Origin: a virus | Direction: 5' to 3' (one strand) | IMG/VR virus record: IMGVR_UViG_3300037493_003850 | Span: 1-29,541 of that record | Length of the DNA stretch: 29,541 bases | Part shown: positions 7,136 through 15,691 of the stretch, in pieces | How positions within the stretch are numbered: the first letter of the stretch is position 1 | Layout of the letters: each line of letters begins with the position of its first letter | Program-made: the position numbers and the translations under genes | The notes under the pieces: generated by a model | Database searches by the model: none | Told to the model about the DNA's origin: nothing | The model's input: only the letters and a program-made list of their open reading frames with translations

Positions 7136-7833
7136 CGATGATGTTTCGCACAGTCAAAGCCGCCCTGGTGACGATCCTTGGGAACGCGTCGACCACGGGT
7201 GGTTATCGGGTCACCGGGTATCAAGGGCAGAGTACAGAGGCCGATACGGTATCCGGAACGAGTCGCAAGGTCTCGGTCAGCTACCGCGCCGGCTCTTTCC
7301 CGCGGAGCGGCTCGAGCCCCCGCGGGCCCGTGCGTCATGAGATGGAGTTCGCCGTCGAGCTCCTATGCTCGGCGCGAGCTAACGGGGACTTGTCCGCGCT
7401 CGAGAACCCAGAGTCCACGGACCAGCAAAAGGCCACGGCGATCGCCGCTTTCGTCCCCGCGGCGCAAGCGGTTGACGCTCACATGGATAGTTTCATCGAC
7501 ACCGTCTATCAAGTGCTCATGGACAATGAAGCCACGCGCCTTGATGACGGAACGCTCGGGGATCTCAAGGTCTCTAATCGGTGGATCTCCCGAGTCCAGA
7601 AAGACGATCCGCTACCGAGCGGAGCTCTTGCCGTATTGAGCGCGACAATCGTGTACAATGTGGTCGCCACGGAAGAGATCACCGGCGCCGCGGCGATCGC
7701 GCCGGCCCCGCCGGAAGGTCAGCCCGCGTATGTCGGATCCGTCATTATAGACTTGCTCGTCGAGGGCGACGTCAGCAACCCCGTTGCAGGCGACACCCAC
7801 GAGGGCCGAGCCGGGATCAAGGAAGTTTATTAA
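7132..7833 (+). CDS. Tail completion / terminator-type protein (candidate)
   Basis: This 233-residue protein starts at ATG 7132, overlapping the preceding stop as ATGA; further in-frame ATGs follow at 7138 and 7141. It begins with a helix (MFRTVKAALVTILGN), then strands around KVSVSYRAGSFPRSG and HEMEFAVELLCSA, a helical middle (DAHMDSFIDTVYQVLMDNEA), and returns to strands (GALAVLSATIVYNVVA). That alpha-beta layout with a central helix resembles tail terminator and minor tail proteins that occupy this slot before the sheath gene. No diagnostic motif was found, so the functional label is tentative. Confidence 0.55.
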   Translation: MTMMFRTVKAALVTILGNASTTGGYRVTGYQGQSTEADTVSGTSRKVSVSYRAGSFPRSGSSPRGPVRHEMEFAVELLCSARANGDLSALENPESTDQQKATAIAAFVPAAQAVDAHMDSFIDTVYQVLMDNEATRLDDGTLGDLKVSNRWISRVQKDDPLPSGALAVLSATIVYNVVATEEITGAAAIAPAPPEGQPAYVGSVIIDLLVEGDVSNPVAGDTHEGRAGIKEVY

Positions 7834-8363
7834 TGACGTTAAATGACTATCTCAATTCTCTAAATGACGCGGAGCGAGTCGCTTTCGTGAAGCGTGTCGA
7901 GGCAGTCGGGAACCAAACCGTCGATGTGTTCTCCGAGGCCCTGCCGAAGTGGTATGATCCCGAGGCCAGTTCACTAGACGTCAATTCCGTGTATGCGGTG
8001 CACAAGCACGAGGGACCAGGCGGAGCGACCCACTTCCATCTGCTATTGCTCGATTATCAATACGCCTACTGGGAGAACGCGGAACGCAAACCCGCGAAGC
8101 CTACCAAATCCGAGGACCCGGATCCAAAGGACGAGAAACCAGAAAACGACGTTAAGATCGTCGCGAGCAAAGCAGATAAGAAGTTTTTCAAAGCGACGGC
8201 AAAGGCCGACGGTTCTACCGAGGACGGGCCCTTGCACGTGTTCGGCTCGAGTTTGTATGACCCGGACAAACGCGTTTTCATTTTCCCCGGAACACAGAAA
8301 AAACAGCCGATCGAGGTCGGCGCAAAGCCGATTGAGGTCGGCACAGAGGAGACTAAGGCATGA
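7833..8363 (+). CDS. Hypothetical protein upstream of tail sheath (176 aa)
   Basis: The start is ATG 7833, overlapping the previous TAA as TAATG; the open frame extends further upstream but those codons lie inside the preceding gene. Features are a helical N-terminus (LNDYLNSLNDAERVAFVKRV), a GGATHFHLLLLDYQYAYWEN strand segment, a Lys, Pro, Asp and Glu rich linker in the middle, and a C-terminal HVFGSSLYDPDKRVFIFPG segment. The end holds two copies of PIEVG from a 21-bp duplication. It shares ATGA with the sheath gene. I do not recognise the family; a tail-assembly role is inferred from position only. Confidence 0.72.
   Translation: MTLNDYLNSLNDAERVAFVKRVEAVGNQTVDVFSEALPKWYDPEASSLDVNSVYAVHKHEGPGGATHFHLLLLDYQYAYWENAERKPAKPTKSEDPDPKDEKPENDVKIVASKADKKFFKATAKADGSTEDGPLHVFGSSLYDPDKRVFIFPGTQKKQPIEVGAKPIEVGTEETKA
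8306..8347 (+). repeat. Imperfect 21-bp tandem duplication
   Basis: Units at 8306-8326 and 8327-8347 match at 18 of 21 positions and encode a repeated KPIEVG-like segment at the C-terminus of the gene before the sheath. The period preserves the reading frame. Confidence 0.75.
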
Positions 8364-9934
8364 CTATCAACGCAAGTAGCCTTGCCGCGGCAAACGCGGT
8401 GAGCGTCAGAAACGTCCAGTTTGCGCCGGCCTCGGAAGTGCTCGCGCGAAAGATCGTCGTGGTTGGGACCTACGATCCGGCGAAAACAACCGTGGTAGCG
8501 GCGACACCGATCCAGGTCCTGAGTCCCGAGGACGCGGGAAGCCGCTTCGGTTTCGGATTCATGTTGCACAGGCTCGTCAAGGGCGTGTTCGCTGGCTCCA
8601 AGGGCGTGGAATGTTGGTGCGTACCGCAAGCGGAAGTGGCAGGCGCCAAGGCCGCGGGGACGATCACCATTGCTGGCACGGCAACGGCAGCGGGGACACT
8701 CCATCTGTACATTGCCGGCGACTATGTCCCGGTTAGCATCGCCAGCGGTAACACGGCCGCGCAAGCTACCACGGCAATGATTGCCGCGATCAACGCGGTC
8801 ACAGATCTCCCAGTGGTCGCCCTCGTCGATGGATCCACGCCAGCAGAGACCGACGTCACCGCAAAGACCACGGGAACCTACGGCAACGAGATCAAGATCC
8901 GGCTCAACATCTTCGACGGGCAAGAGCTCCCGGCCGGAATCACCGCGGTGACGGTCGTCGACCTCACGGGCGGGACCGGAACCCCGGTCATGGCCAACGC
9001 ACTGAACGGCCTCGGGACCGGCGACCTCGCGAACGCCAACCATTTCACCGATGGCGTTCACGGCTACCTGCAGGACGCGACCTCGCTCACCGCGATCTCG
9101 ACTTACAACGGCGTGGGCAATGACGCGACGGGGCTCTATGACAAGCTCGTCGCTCGTCCCCTTCGGTTCTTGACGGGTGACATCGACGCGGGATCCGACG
9201 GCCTCGCGGCTCTCGTCGTCATCGGTACGGCCGGCAGGGCAACCGACCGGACAAACGGGATCATCGCCGTCCCCGACTCACCGAACCATCCGAGCGAGAT
9301 CGCCGCGATCGCGATCGGTGTCATGGCCAGAACGAACAATGACCGCGCCGAAGAGTCCTATGTCGGCAAGCTCCTTCCCGGTGTCATCGCTGGTCGGCAA
9401 GTGGCGATCGGCGCTGCAGCCGGAAGGTGGACAGACACATACGACAACCGCGATTCGGCGGTCAAAGCCGGGATCAGCCCGACGATCGCTGACACCGGTT
9501 TCACCGTGCGCCTGCAGAACGTCTTGACGTTCTATCATCCGACTTCGGTCCCCGTGGGCTCGAACGGCTACCGCTCGATGCGGAACATCTCGATCGTCCA
9601 GAACATTTTGAACTCTGTAAAATCGAACTTCGCACAAGAGAAGTGGCAGGGGATTTCGATCGTCGCTGACGTGAACAAGGTCAGCAACTCGCTGAGCAAA
9701 GACAAGGCGAGGTCCTCGAGCTCGGTCATTACCGATCTCGTCGCGCTCGCCGACGCGTTCGCCTCTCGCGCCTGGCTCTATGATGCGTCGTTCACGAAAG
9801 AGAACTTGACCGTCTCGATCCGCACCGGCGGTATCGGGTTCGATTCGGTCATGCCCGTTGTGCTCTCGGGCGAGGGCGGGATCCTCGACACGAGAGTGGA
9901 TTTCGACACAGCGCTAACCGTGTTCCTCGCGTAA
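8360..9934 (+). CDS. Contractile tail sheath protein, Mu gpL-like
   Basis: This 524-residue protein is the main evidence that the tail is contractile. The N-terminal segment ARKIVVVGTYDPAKT and the RFGFGFMLHRLVKGVFAGS helix are typical of sheath subunits. Residues about 95-200 form an insertion with HLYIAGDYVPVSIASGNTAA, a beta domain often exposed on the sheath surface. The later VLTFYHPTSVPVGSNGYRSM and SNFAQEKWQGISIVAD parts correspond to the conserved C-terminal core that interlocks neighbouring subunits. Length is normal for Mu-type sheaths (about 495). It starts at ATG 8360 overlapping the previous stop as ATGA and is followed by the tube gene. Confidence 0.92.
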   Translation: MTINASSLAAANAVSVRNVQFAPASEVLARKIVVVGTYDPAKTTVVAATPIQVLSPEDAGSRFGFGFMLHRLVKGVFAGSKGVECWCVPQAEVAGAKAAGTITIAGTATAAGTLHLYIAGDYVPVSIASGNTAAQATTAMIAAINAVTDLPVVALVDGSTPAETDVTAKTTGTYGNEIKIRLNIFDGQELPAGITAVTVVDLTGGTGTPVMANALNGLGTGDLANANHFTDGVHGYLQDATSLTAISTYNGVGNDATGLYDKLVARPLRFLTGDIDAGSDGLAALVVIGTAGRATDRTNGIIAVPDSPNHPSEIAAIAIGVMARTNNDRAEESYVGKLLPGVIAGRQVAIGAAAGRWTDTYDNRDSAVKAGISPTIADTGFTVRLQNVLTFYHPTSVPVGSNGYRSMRNISIVQNILNSVKSNFAQEKWQGISIVADVNKVSNSLSKDKARSSSSVITDLVALADAFASRAWLYDASFTKENLTVSIRTGGIGFDSVMPVVLSGEGGILDTRVDFDTALTVFLA

Positions 9935-9958
9935 AGCGAAGAAGGGAAAAAGTGACCC

Positions 9959-10342
9959 ATGGCTTATGACGTAGCGGGAAGCAACGGCGCGCTCGAGATC
10001 GACGGAATCTCTTTCGACGTCGCCGCGGATTCGAATTTTTCCGTGACCCCGACCGAGTACGAAAATGATCTCGTCGCAACGAGCGGCAAGCCGATGATCA
10101 AGAAAATGCGCCGCACGCCCAACGTGGAAAGCGTGATCTTGATCTGCAATGCGGAAGATCGCTTGAAGCTCGAGTCGTTCAACGACTCCAAGACACCCTA
10201 TGGCTTGTCATGGACGAACGCCGCCGGCGACACCTATCGCACGACGGGGATCATCCATTACGAGACATACGAGACCGAAGAGAATCGGTGCACGCTGACG
10301 CTGTTACCGCGTGAACCGTGGGCGCCTTTCGTCGCTTCATAG
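9959..10342 (+). CDS. Tail tube protein, Mu gpM-like
   Basis: This 127-residue protein follows the sheath gene, as in Mu and P2, and has the size of Mu-type tube subunits, which stack as hexamer rings inside the sheath. The pattern is mostly strands: NGALEIDGISFDVAADSNFS, a loop with a PMIKKMRRTPNVE segment, VILICNAEDRLKLESF, then GIIHYETYETEENRCTLTLL. The opening strand pair and the final hairpin fit the tube fold. A purine tract, GAAGGGAAAAAG, precedes ATG 9959. No coupling overlap exists with the sheath gene, leaving a 24-nt gap that may help set a high tube yield. Confidence 0.85.
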   Translation: MAYDVAGSNGALEIDGISFDVAADSNFSVTPTEYENDLVATSGKPMIKKMRRTPNVESVILICNAEDRLKLESFNDSKTPYGLSWTNAAGDTYRTTGIIHYETYETEENRCTLTLLPREPWAPFVAS

Positions 10343-10376
10343 CGACTAGTCGAGAACAGAAGGCCGGGAGTTGAAC

Positions 10377-10802
10377 ATGCACACCGTCAGCAGAGAAGTA
10401 GCCGAAAGCCAATTAGGCAAACTGTTCGATCATTATGAGATCGAGCTCGAGAAGCGCCTGAAATCGGACAACGCGCAAGCTGTGGCCGATGACGTCAAGG
10501 ATATCTTGACCCGCAATATAATGAAAGGCCGACTCGAGATCGACGAGGACGAGACCGGGAGCGGGATCAAGATCACCCAGCGCTTGCGCACGCCCGTGGG
10601 GACCGTGAGCGAGATCCATTATCATGAGGTCACGGGTCGAGCTCGAACGGCGATCAAGGACGTCGACAAGGGATCGCCGCATCAAAAGATCTACGCGCTT
10701 CTCGCGGCGATCTCGAAAGAACCACAGCAGGTTTTCCTTGGCATGAGTGGCGTTGACCTCACGTGCGCGGAGACCTTGTCCACGGTTTTTTCGTTAGTGT
10801 GA
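10377..10802 (+). CDS. Tail assembly chaperone, upstream frame (Mu gp41 / P2 gpE position)
   Basis: This 141-residue protein lies between tube and tape measure, the place of the tail assembly chaperone that coats the tape measure during tail assembly. I chose ATG 10377 because GGGAG at 10366-10370 lies six bases before it; a TTG at 10371 would abut that site. The protein is acidic and mostly helical, with a short central strand pair (SGIKITQRLRTPVGTVSEIHYHEV). A T6 run at 10786-10791 lies just before its stop, and the overlapping second frame continues from there, as in the frameshifting chaperone pairs of many phages. The family is inferred from position and layout. Confidence 0.78.
   Translation: MHTVSREVAESQLGKLFDHYEIELEKRLKSDNAQAVADDVKDILTRNIMKGRLEIDEDETGSGIKITQRLRTPVGTVSEIHYHEVTGRARTAIKDVDKGSPHQKIYALLAAISKEPQQVFLGMSGVDLTCAETLSTVFSLV
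10784..10802 (+). other. Candidate -1 frameshift or reinitiation site
   Basis: The upstream chaperone frame reads GTT TTT TCG across a T6 run at 10786-10791 and stops at TGA 10800-10802. The downstream frame is -1 relative to it and is open across this point, so slippage of TTT onto TTT would make a fused protein. The run is not a perfect X-XXY-YYZ heptamer in the zero frame. The stop also overlaps an ATG at 10802 (TGATG), so reinitiation is a real alternative. Confidence 0.5.
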
Positions 10803-10969
10803 TGGACGACGTGCACCGCTTTTTAGGGAACTTGTTTTTCCGCGGTGCGAGTCCATCGGAGCTCGTTGACATGCCATATCACGAGCTCAAATACTGGAAT
10901 CAATGGCACGAGGTAATGGCTGACGAGGAACGTAGATCGGTCAGCAACGCGAAAGCGAAAGCGAAGTGA
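10802..10969 (+). CDS. Tail assembly chaperone, downstream frame (frameshift extension)
   Basis: This short frame encodes about 55 residues from ATG 10802, or the C-terminal extension of the preceding chaperone if ribosomes slip by -1 near 10788. It has the motif layout of such extensions: a small helical domain (DDVHRFLGNLFFRGASPSE), a PYHELKYWNQWHEVM helix, and a Ser, Ala and Lys rich end. In P2 and many others, the extended form of the chaperone links the short form to the tape measure. The tape measure gene starts three bases after its stop. Whether it is made alone or as a fusion cannot be told from sequence. Confidence 0.7.
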   Translation: MDDVHRFLGNLFFRGASPSELVDMPYHELKYWNQWHEVMADEERRSVSNAKAKAK

Positions 10970-10972
10970 ACC

Positions 10973-13063
10973 TTGCCTGATTTTGCGGTCAGCGTAGCGA
11001 TCCGAGGCGATGACCAGATCAGCGACAACCTGAGACGGTTGACGAAAAGCGTAGACCGTTTCGGGAAGAAAGCCGATCACTCGTTCGGCATGGCCTCACG
11101 AGCCGCGGGCGTTTTCAAAAGCGTGGTCGGCGGGGTCCTTGTCTCGGGTGCGATCTCCGCCGGGTTCAACGCGATGCGTATGGGCGCCGCTTCCGTGGCA
11201 AAAGAGTTCCTAGATATGGATCAAGCGCTTGTCTCTGCAGGCGCAAAATTCCAGCTCTCGAAGCTCGGCGCCGAGCAAGCCGCAAGCACAATGCAAAAGC
11301 TCAAGGACGCGGCTCGAGAAGTCGGAGCAGCGACCGAATACACCGCGGCGGAAGGAGCTCAAGGCCTAGAGTTCCTCGCCGCGGCTGGCTTCACGGCCGA
11401 GCAAGCGATCGCTTCATTGCCGGCAATGGTCGACCTCGCAACGGCGAGCAACTCCGACTTCGCGTCATCTGCTAGCGTCGCGGCCGACGCGATCGGTGCG
11501 TTCGGCCTGGCCTCGGATGACGCGCAAGTCCAGGCCAAAAACCTGCAGCGAATCACGGACGTTTTCGCGCAAACCGCGGCGCGGTCGAACGTGGGCATGG
11601 AGGACCTTTTCGAGACGTTCAAAATGGGCGCCCCGATCATGACCACGGCCGGTCAGAGCCTTGAGTCCTTTGCGGCGATGACCGCTATCATGGGCAACGC
11701 GGGCATCAAGGGATCGCTCGCGGGAACCACGCTCAAAAACACGATCGATCGCCTCATTGCGCCAGTCGGCAAGGGCGCCGAAGTTCTCAAGCAACTGAAG
11801 ATCCAAGTCAAAGACAGCGGCGGGAATATGCGCGACGTCGCCACGATCCTCGAGGACTTCGGCAAAGCTACTGAGGGCATGGGAAATGCGCAACGCACCG
11901 CGGCGATCTCCTCCGTGTTCGGTATGCACGCGGTATCGGGCATTGCGACGATCCTCGACACCGGGATCCCCACTTTGAAGTCGTTCCGCTCGGGTCTCGA
12001 GGACGCCGGCGGAGCCTCAAAGAAGATGGCCGACGAAATGCGCAAGTCGCTCACGAACCGGATCAAGGTTCTAAAGTCCGGACTGACCGAGCTCGGCTTG
12101 AAAGTAATCGAGGCCTTTCGGGACAAGTTCCCGAACGCCTTGGAATCCGCGATCAAGGCAATACAGACCTTTGACGTCATGCCGATCATCAACGGGATTA
12201 AGACCATTGTCGAGACCGTCAAGAGCGTTTGGAATTGGTTCGACAAATGGAAGTACGTCATCTTCGCGGTTATCGGAGCGATGGCGGCTTTGCGGATCGC
12301 GCTCGCGCTGACCGCAGTTGTTGAGATGTTCATTGCAGTTGTCACCGGAGCAACGACGGTCACAAAGCTTTGGGCGGCTTCTCAGATGGCGGTTAACGTC
12401 GCTATGTGGACGAACCCTGTAACCTTGATCATTGCTGGAATCATCGCGCTTATAGCGATAATTGCCTTGGTAATTGTCTATTGGGACGAGCTTGTGGTCC
12501 GGTGGGAGGACGGCCTAAAGGTTATGGGCGGCGGGACAAACGAGACGACGAACGCGATCGCTGACTTCTTCGCTATGATGAGCGCTAGCGTTACGAACGT
12601 CGCGATCGATATCAGCAACGCGTTCGGCGAGGCCTGGTATGGGATAAAGGCACAAGCCGCTGACGTCGCCTCATTCGTGGTCGGCGTGATGTCAACTGTT
12701 AGGTCCGCGCTCGGTATGGACGTTTCAGGAATGCCGTCTAGAGAAGATATCACTAAGCAGTTCGGAATCGACGAGGCTTATAAGCCGACCGATCACATAG
12801 ACTATAAAGATGCGGTGCAAGACTATAGAGACTACTTTGCAGAAGCACCGCAGGCGCAAGTTGAATCCGGGCGAACATGGGCCCCGCCGAATAGAGCGAA
12901 ACAAGAGGCCTCGCAAAATAACGTGAACTTGAGCGGCACTATTGACGTGGTCAGCAAGAGCGGCTTTATGACCGAGACGAACGGTCAGAGTACGGTGAAC
13001 GGACACAAGGCCCCGGGCGTCGACTGGCGCTCAAAGGGCGGACAGAATAGCGGGGCCCAGTAA
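10973..13063 (+). CDS. Tail tape measure protein
   Basis: This 696-residue protein sets tail length. The N-terminus (ISDNLRRLTKSVDRFGKKAD) is amphipathic, followed by a long helical region rich in Ala, Gly and Lys containing ATEYTAAEGAQGLEFLAAAG and SVFGMHAVSG, both typical of TP901-type tape measure cores. Hydrophobic segments around residues 427-506 (AVIGAMAALRIALALTAVVE and TLIIAGIIALIAIIALVIVY) fit the membrane-active part. The rule of about 0.15 nm of tail per residue gives a tail near 100 nm, an estimate only. The start is TTG 10973, three bases after the chaperone stop. Codons near 12400-12850 look less GC-rich than elsewhere in the gene. Confidence 0.9.
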   Translation: MPDFAVSVAIRGDDQISDNLRRLTKSVDRFGKKADHSFGMASRAAGVFKSVVGGVLVSGAISAGFNAMRMGAASVAKEFLDMDQALVSAGAKFQLSKLGAEQAASTMQKLKDAAREVGAATEYTAAEGAQGLEFLAAAGFTAEQAIASLPAMVDLATASNSDFASSASVAADAIGAFGLASDDAQVQAKNLQRITDVFAQTAARSNVGMEDLFETFKMGAPIMTTAGQSLESFAAMTAIMGNAGIKGSLAGTTLKNTIDRLIAPVGKGAEVLKQLKIQVKDSGGNMRDVATILEDFGKATEGMGNAQRTAAISSVFGMHAVSGIATILDTGIPTLKSFRSGLEDAGGASKKMADEMRKSLTNRIKVLKSGLTELGLKVIEAFRDKFPNALESAIKAIQTFDVMPIINGIKTIVETVKSVWNWFDKWKYVIFAVIGAMAALRIALALTAVVEMFIAVVTGATTVTKLWAASQMAVNVAMWTNPVTLIIAGIIALIAIIALVIVYWDELVVRWEDGLKVMGGGTNETTNAIADFFAMMSASVTNVAIDISNAFGEAWYGIKAQAADVASFVVGVMSTVRSALGMDVSGMPSREDITKQFGIDEAYKPTDHIDYKDAVQDYRDYFAEAPQAQVESGRTWAPPNRAKQEASQNNVNLSGTIDVVSKSGFMTETNGQSTVNGHKAPGVDWRSKGGQNSGAQ

Positions 13064-14409
13064 TGGGACTAGGCGACGCGATCGACAAACTAAAGGATCT
13101 TCTCGGCCTGGGCCCTGACGATTGGGCAGCTCGGCTCGCCGCGTCGATCGACATGACGAGCCCGAGCGGCAAGGCGTTCTCGCCGAAGTGGATTGGCAAC
13201 GCGCGGAGCTTTGACAAAAAGCTCGGGATCTTTTCTTACCCAAAGCTTTTGGGAAACGTCGTCCAAGATCTCGAAGCGGATTCGGCGCGCTATCCCCTCA
13301 CGCTCTACTTCGACGGGAAAGACAACGATCTCGACGCGGCTAGTTTCTTCGAGGCCGCTCGAGAGACGGGCCCGTGGGACGTGGTTCACCCGGTCCATGG
13401 GTACGTCCAACTGCAGCTGATTTCGATCTCGGAGCAAGTCCAGCCCGTGACGAGTGGCGGGATTACGGTATTCGATACCGAGTGGATCGAGCCGATCGAC
13501 CCTGACGAGCTCGTCACCGCGCGGGAGCTGCAGAGCAAAACCGAAGAGGCGATCAAGGATCTTAACATCAACGCGGCGCAGCAATTCGCGGACAACATAA
13601 CCCAGGCTGCAGCGTCGGCGGTGAACGCGATCGCGAGCGCGGCAAGCCTGGTCTCAGCGATCATGGACGCTGCGACGAGCCCGCTTTTCGATTCGCTCGA
13701 TGCCTTGAATAGCGTGGTGAACGCGACTCAAATCGCGCTGCAGAGCACGATCACTCAAGCTGAAATCATAGCTGACTCGCTGGCCGGTCAATTGCAGCAG
13801 CTGGCTCAACTCCCGGCGTTAGGATCTGGTAACGGTTCTTCGAAACTCGATGCCTTTTCTAACGTGATTGATTCGGTCAGCGAGCAGCTTCCTTTAACGG
13901 GTATTCCGTCATCTGAGGACATCGAGATCGTCAAGAACAAGGTCGCGGTGCACGAGCTCGCCTTGAACGCGACCGTGGGGGCGATCGCAAAGGTCGCGAT
14001 CGTTTCCACGCTCGTCACGAGGTCTGACGCGCTCGTCCTCGCCGAGCGGCTTGGCGACCTGACCACGACGATCCTTGGTAACCTCGACACGACTCAACAA
14101 GCGTTCGACGGTCAGCCCGCCGATCTGCAATACGCCTCGAACGGTCAGACCTTCGCGAGCATCAACAACGTCATAACGCTCGCCACGCGCTATCTTTTGG
14201 CCGTTGCGCCGGACCTCAAGATCGAGCGACGGCAGATCCTCGACGAGCCCAAGACGCCGGTTCAAATCGTGCTCGAAGCCTATGGTGAGCTCGGGACCGA
14301 TAGCGCGCTTCTCGATCTTTTCATCGAAGCCAACAAGCTCGGTGACACCCTCGACGGCAACGGGATCCTCGTGCTCGATCGTGGGTCGGAGGTCGTGACG
14401 TATGGCTAA
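13063..14409 (+). CDS. DNA circularization / tail protein, Mu gpN-like
   Basis: This 448-residue protein starts at ATG 13063, overlapping the tape measure stop as TAATG. Residues about 30-150 show the hallmarks of the gpN N-terminal domain (PF07157): SFDKKLGIFSYPKLLGNVVQ, LYFDGKDNDLDAASFFEAAR, GPWDVVHPVHGYVQLQLISI and DTEWIEP. These match P22/Mu-type proteins historically called DNA circularization proteins, now seen as part of the tail and baseplate hub. The rest is a long Ala and Ser rich helical region and a C-terminal domain. It overlaps the next gene by 8 nt. The label is historical, and a distal-tail adaptor role is more likely than DNA circularization. Confidence 0.87.
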   Translation: MGLGDAIDKLKDLLGLGPDDWAARLAASIDMTSPSGKAFSPKWIGNARSFDKKLGIFSYPKLLGNVVQDLEADSARYPLTLYFDGKDNDLDAASFFEAARETGPWDVVHPVHGYVQLQLISISEQVQPVTSGGITVFDTEWIEPIDPDELVTARELQSKTEEAIKDLNINAAQQFADNITQAAASAVNAIASAASLVSAIMDAATSPLFDSLDALNSVVNATQIALQSTITQAEIIADSLAGQLQQLAQLPALGSGNGSSKLDAFSNVIDSVSEQLPLTGIPSSEDIEIVKNKVAVHELALNATVGAIAKVAIVSTLVTRSDALVLAERLGDLTTTILGNLDTTQQAFDGQPADLQYASNGQTFASINNVITLATRYLLAVAPDLKIERRQILDEPKTPVQIVLEAYGELGTDSALLDLFIEANKLGDTLDGNGILVLDRGSEVVTYG

Positions 14410-15691
14410 GCCAACCGCCGGCCGGCCGTATACGATCGTCCCTGGGGATAACCTCTCGAGGATCGCGGCCGCGGCTTATGGCAGTCCACGCGAGTGGCGA
14501 AAGATCTGGAAAGCCAACAAGGCCACGCTCCGGAGCGGGGACCCGAATCTGATTTTTCCGGGTGAGGTTCTGTGGCTTCCCGAGCAGGTTATCCCCGTCG
14601 AAGAAGACGACGAGACCGCGCCCGATCGGCTCGAGGGAAAGGACCCCGGCGACTTTACGATCATAGTCGAGGGCCTCGAGATCCCCGTGGTCGACGGTCG
14701 GGCGTTCCGTTCGATCGACACCGTGGCCGGCGGGTTCTCCGCGACGATCCCTTGGGATCCAACGAGAACGACCGACCGAGCCAAAGAGCTCCTATCGAAG
14801 GTGAAGCCTTACGGCTTCAAGCCTTGCGAGTGCTACCTTGGCGGCGAACTCATGATGACCGGGCGCCTTTACGGCGTGGGCGTGTCGATCGGAGCGAACG
14901 GCGTGACGCTCGACCTCGAGGGATGGAGTCACACGGCCGATTTGGTCGACTCGACAGTCCGGCCACCATACGAAGCGAAAAAAGTCACCCTCGAGCAACG
15001 GGCAACGTCCATGCTCGAGGGGTTCGCGATCGAGCTCGATTTTCAGCTAGACGAGGACGAGCAATTCGACAAAATCACGATCCAACCCACGGACACGATC
15101 TTTAATCATTTGCTCGAGCTCGCCAGGCAGCGCAAAGCCCTGGTGACGAGCGACGCCAAGGGGCGCCTGGTCATAACACGGGCGAACGTCGACGGAGGAT
15201 CCGTGTTCACCCTCGAGGAGGGCAAACGCCCGCTCTCGCAAGCGGCGATCCGCTTCGACGGTCGAGCGCGGTTCAATACCTACACCGCGATCTCGCAAGC
15301 GCCACGGAAGAAGAAAAAGAACGCTTCCGCGCCGACGGCTACGGCGAAAGATGACGTCGTCCCCGCGGCGCGTATGTTTCGATTCCAGGCGAACGACGTC
15401 AAGGGCGAGACCCTACAGCAGGCCGCAGACTGGGAACGCTCGAGGCGCCTCGCGGACGGGCTCAAGGTGTCGATCCCCGTCGACGGCTGGCAAGTCCCGG
15501 GGACGAAGGACCTATGGCGCGAGAACACGATCGTCACGCTCAAAAGTCCATCGCTGTTCATTCCGGATGGGTACGACTTTTTGATCCGTTCCGTGGAATA
15601 CTCGTTTTCAGAAAAGGGCGCCGTTGCTGACCTCGAACTCGTTCCGCCGGAAACGTTCACCGGCGAGCCCTTAAAGGAGCCCTGGCTATGA
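14402..15691 (+). CDS. LysM-containing baseplate hub protein, Mu gpP / P2 gpD-like
   Basis: This 429-residue protein starts at ATG 14402, with GGAGG about ten bases upstream inside the previous gene. Residues about 8-61 are a LysM domain (YTIVPGDNLSRIAAAAYG and LIFPGEVLWLPE). The remainder fits hub proteins of the gpD/gpP type, trimers that join spike and tube: VEGLEIPVVDGRAFRSIDTV, SATIPWDPTRTTDRA, a KVTLEQRATSMLEGFAIELD segment, a DTIFNHLLELARQRKALVTS segment, and a late KAQ-free strand domain ending VADLELVPPETF. In P2 the LysM protein (gpX) and gpD are separate, so this is a fused form. It ends in an ATGA overlap with the spike gene. Confidence 0.87.
   Translation: MAKPTAGRPYTIVPGDNLSRIAAAAYGSPREWRKIWKANKATLRSGDPNLIFPGEVLWLPEQVIPVEEDDETAPDRLEGKDPGDFTIIVEGLEIPVVDGRAFRSIDTVAGGFSATIPWDPTRTTDRAKELLSKVKPYGFKPCECYLGGELMMTGRLYGVGVSIGANGVTLDLEGWSHTADLVDSTVRPPYEAKKVTLEQRATSMLEGFAIELDFQLDEDEQFDKITIQPTDTIFNHLLELARQRKALVTSDAKGRLVITRANVDGGSVFTLEEGKRPLSQAAIRFDGRARFNTYTAISQAPRKKKKNASAPTATAKDDVVPAARMFRFQANDVKGETLQQAADWERSRRLADGLKVSIPVDGWQVPGTKDLWRENTIVTLKSPSLFIPDGYDFLIRSVEYSFSEKGAVADLELVPPETFTGEPLKEPWL

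Noticed and set aside
8066-9061. 331-codon minus-strand open frame
   Set aside because: It lies antisense to the sheath gene and its upstream neighbour, has Arg, Asp and Cys rich shadow composition, no ribosome binding site and no domain pattern.
10343-10352. 10-bp palindrome CGACTAGTCG between tube and chaperone genes
   Set aside because: Short perfect palindromes are frequent in this sequence; there is no T-tract and no promoter beside it.
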